Assembly: GCF_035917575.1 (NCBI RefSeq)
Contig: NZ_CP109090.1
Span: 6,758,001-6,822,000 of the forward strand
Source: Streptomyces sp. NBC_01788
GTDB taxonomy: Bacteria; Actinomycetota; Actinomycetes; Streptomycetales; Streptomycetaceae
DNA: 64,000 nt
Reading direction: 5' to 3'
Shown here: piece by piece, positions 61,940 through 64,000 of the stretch
Layout: every line of letters begins with the position of its first letter
Numbering within the stretch: position 1 is the first letter of the stretch
Position numbers and translations under genes: made by a program
The notes under the pieces: generated by a model
The model's input: the letters and a program-made list of their open reading frames with translations, nothing else
Told to the model about the DNA's origin: nothing
Database searches by the model: none

Positions 61940-63292
61940 ATGAGCGCGGAAGACGGCAACTACCACGCACTCCTCGCCCGGCACGACGCGATGCGACTAC
62001 GTCGGCAGATGCTCTCCTCCGGAGCTTTCCCAGGCGCGGGCGGCGGCAGCGCCAGCGGCCTCCGCGGCCCGGCCGGGCAGCCGTACGACGGGGTCGCCGA
62101 CCAGCGGACGATCATGCGCGATCTGGACCTGGTGGCCCCGTTCGAAGAGCTGATCGCCCACCTCTACCAGGCACTGTTCACCCGGCACCCCTCGCTGCGA
62201 TCGCTCTTCCCCGCCGAGATGGCGTTCCAGCAGGCCCACCTGGCACGGGCGTTCTGGTATCTGCTCGAACACCTGGACAGGCCCGAGCAGATCACCGCGA
62301 CGTTCACCCAACTGGGCCGTGACCACCGAAAGCTCGGCGTGCGCCCGGCACAGTACGCGGCCTTCGAAACGGCGCTCTGCGAGGCGCTGCGCATACGCGC
62401 CGGCGAACACTGGACCGGGGAACTCGAGCAGGCCTGGGTCCGGATGGTGCGCTTCGGGATCACGGCCATGGTGCAGGGCGCGGAGGCGGCACTGCACGAG
62501 CCGCCCTGCTGGGAGGCCACGGTGACGGCCCACCGGCTGTGCGGCCCGGACCTCGCGGTGCTCCGGGTAAGGCCGCGCGAGACCTTCCGGTATCGGGCAG
62601 GGCAGTTCACCGCGCTGGAGTCCGCGCGCCTGCCGCACACCTGGCGCCCGTACTACCTGGCAGGCGAGCCCGGCCGGGACGGCGATCTGGAGTTCCATGT
62701 CCGCCGCACCGGCCCCGGCGGCGTGAGTGAGGCCCTGGTGCGCCACACCACGGCCGGCGACCGGATACGGCTCGGTCCCCCCAAGGGGAACCTGGCACTC
62801 GGCGAGGAGCCGGCGGGCGAACTCCATCTGGTCGCCTGGGACACCGGCTGGGCCGCGATGAAGGCACTGCTCCAGGAGCTGGAAGGCCGCCTGCGCCCGG
62901 CGTCCGAACACCGGGCGGGCCGGGTGCGGCTCTTCCTGGGCGCCGACGGGCTGTCCAGCCTGTACGACACCGAGTACCTGACGGGGTTCGAACGGAGCCG
63001 CCCGTGGCTGACGGTGGTCCCGGTGACGGGCGGGACGCCGGGGGAGGGCGCGTACGACCACTTGGCCCGCGCGGTGACCCGGAGCCGTCCCTCGGCGGCC
63101 GGTCGCGCACTGCTCGCGGGGCCGCCTGCGATGGTGCAGACGGTGACAGCCGCGCTCACCCGCGCCGGACTGCCCGCCGAACACGTCCGCCACGACCCGC
63201 TGCCGGCCGGCCCGCGTGACCTGCCCGGCCCGGCGGGGTCCTTCGGTTCGGCCGGTCCCCGGATGTTCCAGGGGCAGTCGGTCCCGGCGTGA
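61940..63292 (+). CDS. Flavohaemoglobin-like globin with ferredoxin-reductase domain
   Basis: 450 residues. After a polar N-terminus (1-50), a globin domain (about 55-190) carries the proximal His129 in GRDHRKLGV. A FAD-binding barrel (about 190-290, with RPYYLAGEP in place of the usual RxYS) and a NAD-binding domain (about 290-430, GPPKGNLAL and LLAGPPAMVQ) complete the flavohaemoprotein layout. Such proteins detoxify nitric oxide or bind oxygen. AGGGG precedes the ATG. The altered RxYS motif and long N-terminus are typical of the actinobacterial globin-reductase subgroup as far as I recall. The upstream inverted repeat suggests oxygen/NO-responsive control. Confidence 0.87.
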   Translation: MSAEDGNYHALLARHDAMRLRRQMLSSGAFPGAGGGSASGLRGPAGQPYDGVADQRTIMRDLDLVAPFEELIAHLYQALFTRHPSLRSLFPAEMAFQQAHLARAFWYLLEHLDRPEQITATFTQLGRDHRKLGVRPAQYAAFETALCEALRIRAGEHWTGELEQAWVRMVRFGITAMVQGAEAALHEPPCWEATVTAHRLCGPDLAVLRVRPRETFRYRAGQFTALESARLPHTWRPYYLAGEPGRDGDLEFHVRRTGPGGVSEALVRHTTAGDRIRLGPPKGNLALGEEPAGELHLVAWDTGWAAMKALLQELEGRLRPASEHRAGRVRLFLGADGLSSLYDTEYLTGFERSRPWLTVVPVTGGTPGEGAYDHLARAVTRSRPSAAGRALLAGPPAMVQTVTAALTRAGLPAEHVRHDPLPAGPRDLPGPAGSFGSAGPRMFQGQSVPA

Positions 63293-63358
63293 CCGACCAG
63301 CGTGGCGGTGGCCGCCTTCTCCCGGAGGAGACCGGCGACTGACTGAGGCACGCACACG

Positions 63359-63398
63359 CGAGAGCCCTGCCAACCGAAAGGAATCGGGAGGGCTTTCG
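63359..63398 (+). terminator. Hairpin terminator after the globin gene
   Basis: Arms CGAGAGCCCTGCC and GGGAGGGCTTTCG with two mismatches and a 14-base loop, 66 bases past the globin stop, with TTTCG at the end. Confidence 0.7.
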
Positions 63399-63504
63399 TG
63401 CCGCCCGCACGGCTGGCAACATGATCCGCCGACGGGTGCGAATGTCATGTTCGAGTCAGTCGGTCCTTCGATTCGGTGGGGCCCAGGCTTCCAGGCGGTT
63501 GCGG

Positions 63505-64000
63505 ATGAAGAAGAGACTGTGCGGTGCCGGTGTTGCCCTCGGCGTCCTCGTCACCATGGGGGCACTCCCGGCGCAGGCATCCCCGGCCACACAGCCGGTT
63601 CGACAGGCCCAGACCCTGCCACTGGGGCCGTCCGACCTCTCCGAGACCCGCACGACGACAACCCTCCAGCCGGGTGTCACCCTCACCCGCATCGTGCGAG
63701 GTGCCCCCGACTCGGCACTGCGCTGGACGGTCGAGGTGTCCATTCCAGGCGGTGAGACCTCACCGGACCCCGACGCACCGCCGACCGCCCTCAAGGACAG
63801 GGCGAGCGCCGACGAACTGGCCGCCGGTCTGAAGCGCGACGGCTTCCAGGCCCGGGTCGAGCAGGTGACGACGTCGAGGACCGCCGACTACGCCGGCGGC
63901 ACGCTCGGATGGCGGGTCCGGGTCGGTTCGTTCGACGCGCAGTCCGACGCGGCCTCCGAACAAGCGCGGCTGAAGGCGGCCGGGTACGCGGGATCGGCGG
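63505..64000 (+). CDS. Secreted phosphodiester glycosidase-type protein with SPOR-like region, 5' part
   Basis: Open to the window end, so only the first 165 residues are visible. A Sec signal (MKKRLCGAGVALGVLVTMGA, cleavage after AQA) is followed by LPLGPSDLSETRTTTTLQPG and TLTRIVRGAPDSALRWTVEV, then PDAPPTALKDRASADELAAG and GGTLGWRVRVGSFDAQSDAA with SPOR-like repeats. This start matches Streptomyces proteins annotated as phosphodiester glycosidase (NAGPA) family; the catalytic domain would lie beyond the window. The ATG has only a weak AGGCGG upstream. The 107 bp between the terminator and the start hold nothing else notable. Confidence 0.7.
   Translation, partial: MKKRLCGAGVALGVLVTMGALPAQASPATQPVRQAQTLPLGPSDLSETRTTTTLQPGVTLTRIVRGAPDSALRWTVEVSIPGGETSPDPDAPPTALKDRASADELAAGLKRDGFQARVEQVTTSRTADYAGGTLGWRVRVGSFDAQSDAASEQARLKAAGYAGSA

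Noticed and set aside
60236..61984. A 582-residue minus-strand frame across the 108-residue and DUF6745 genes
   Set aside because: Shadow frame; both plus-strand genes have coherent domains and ribosome sites.

Overview
The window is about 72% GC with the strong third-position GC bias of an actinomycete. Its contents (giant modular type I PKS, Tat and lipoprotein secretomes, LacI-controlled sugar operons, RbsA-type ABC importer, LAL-type ATPase, TnpB element) point to Streptomyces or a close relative. This is inferred from gene content and composition; no marker gene is present. No tRNA, rRNA or CRISPR array was seen.

Layout. (1) 1-18.9 kb: the 3' end of a modular PKS gene, (ER)-KR-ACP then three KS-AT-DH-KR-ACP modules, all ATs malonyl-type, ending in a docking domain. 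A type II thioesterase follows. The arrangement predicts a saturated unit followed by a conjugated triene and resembles the end of NysC/AmphC-type polyene subunits followed by a NysE-type thioesterase. (2) 19.0-20.4 kb: two convergent, overlapping RlaP-like nucleotidyltransferases. (3) 20.5-34 kb: a furanose/pentose utilisation locus with a YtfQ/R/T/YjfF-like importer, LacI regulator, aldose epimerase, secreted PA14-GH2-LamG glycosidase and, divergently, a secreted GH127 beta-L-arabinofuranosidase. Two oppositely oriented copies of an AACGTT-centred operator-like site lie between the glycosidases. (4) 34-39.6 kb: secreted F5/8-beta-helix protein, DUF1996 protein and GH-A/F5-8 glycosidase. (5) 39.7-45.3 kb: a methyltransferase with a probable leaderless promoter, an ArsP-type permease, a GH25 lysozyme and M15 peptidase pair, and a secreted ParB-like protein.

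(6) 45.3-54.5 kb is a decaying, rearranged stretch. It holds a serine hydrolase remnant, an intact S15/CocE peptidase, an MFS gene split by a TnpB element, a LAL-like ATPase lacking its LuxR HTH, an orphan NarL-type HTH fragment and an N-truncated membrane protein. A 59-bp sequence at the TnpB element end recurs, inverted, inside the serine hydrolase remnant.

(7) 54.5-61.6 kb is the most interesting part: a tightly overlapping five-gene operon (STM4015-STM4014-STM4013-STM4012-STM4011 families: leucine-rich-repeat protein, ATP-grasp, alkaline-phosphatase-fold hydrolase, HemN-like radical SAM, second radical SAM). It diverges from a small conserved protein plus a DUF6745 protein. The shared 177-bp promoter region carries two outward-facing motifs resembling the PafBC/RecA-independent DNA-damage promoter. 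I know of no assigned function for this cassette. (8) 61.6-64 kb: a flavohaemoglobin-like globin behind a DevR/OsdR-like inverted repeat, then the start of a secreted phosphodiester glycosidase cut by the window end.
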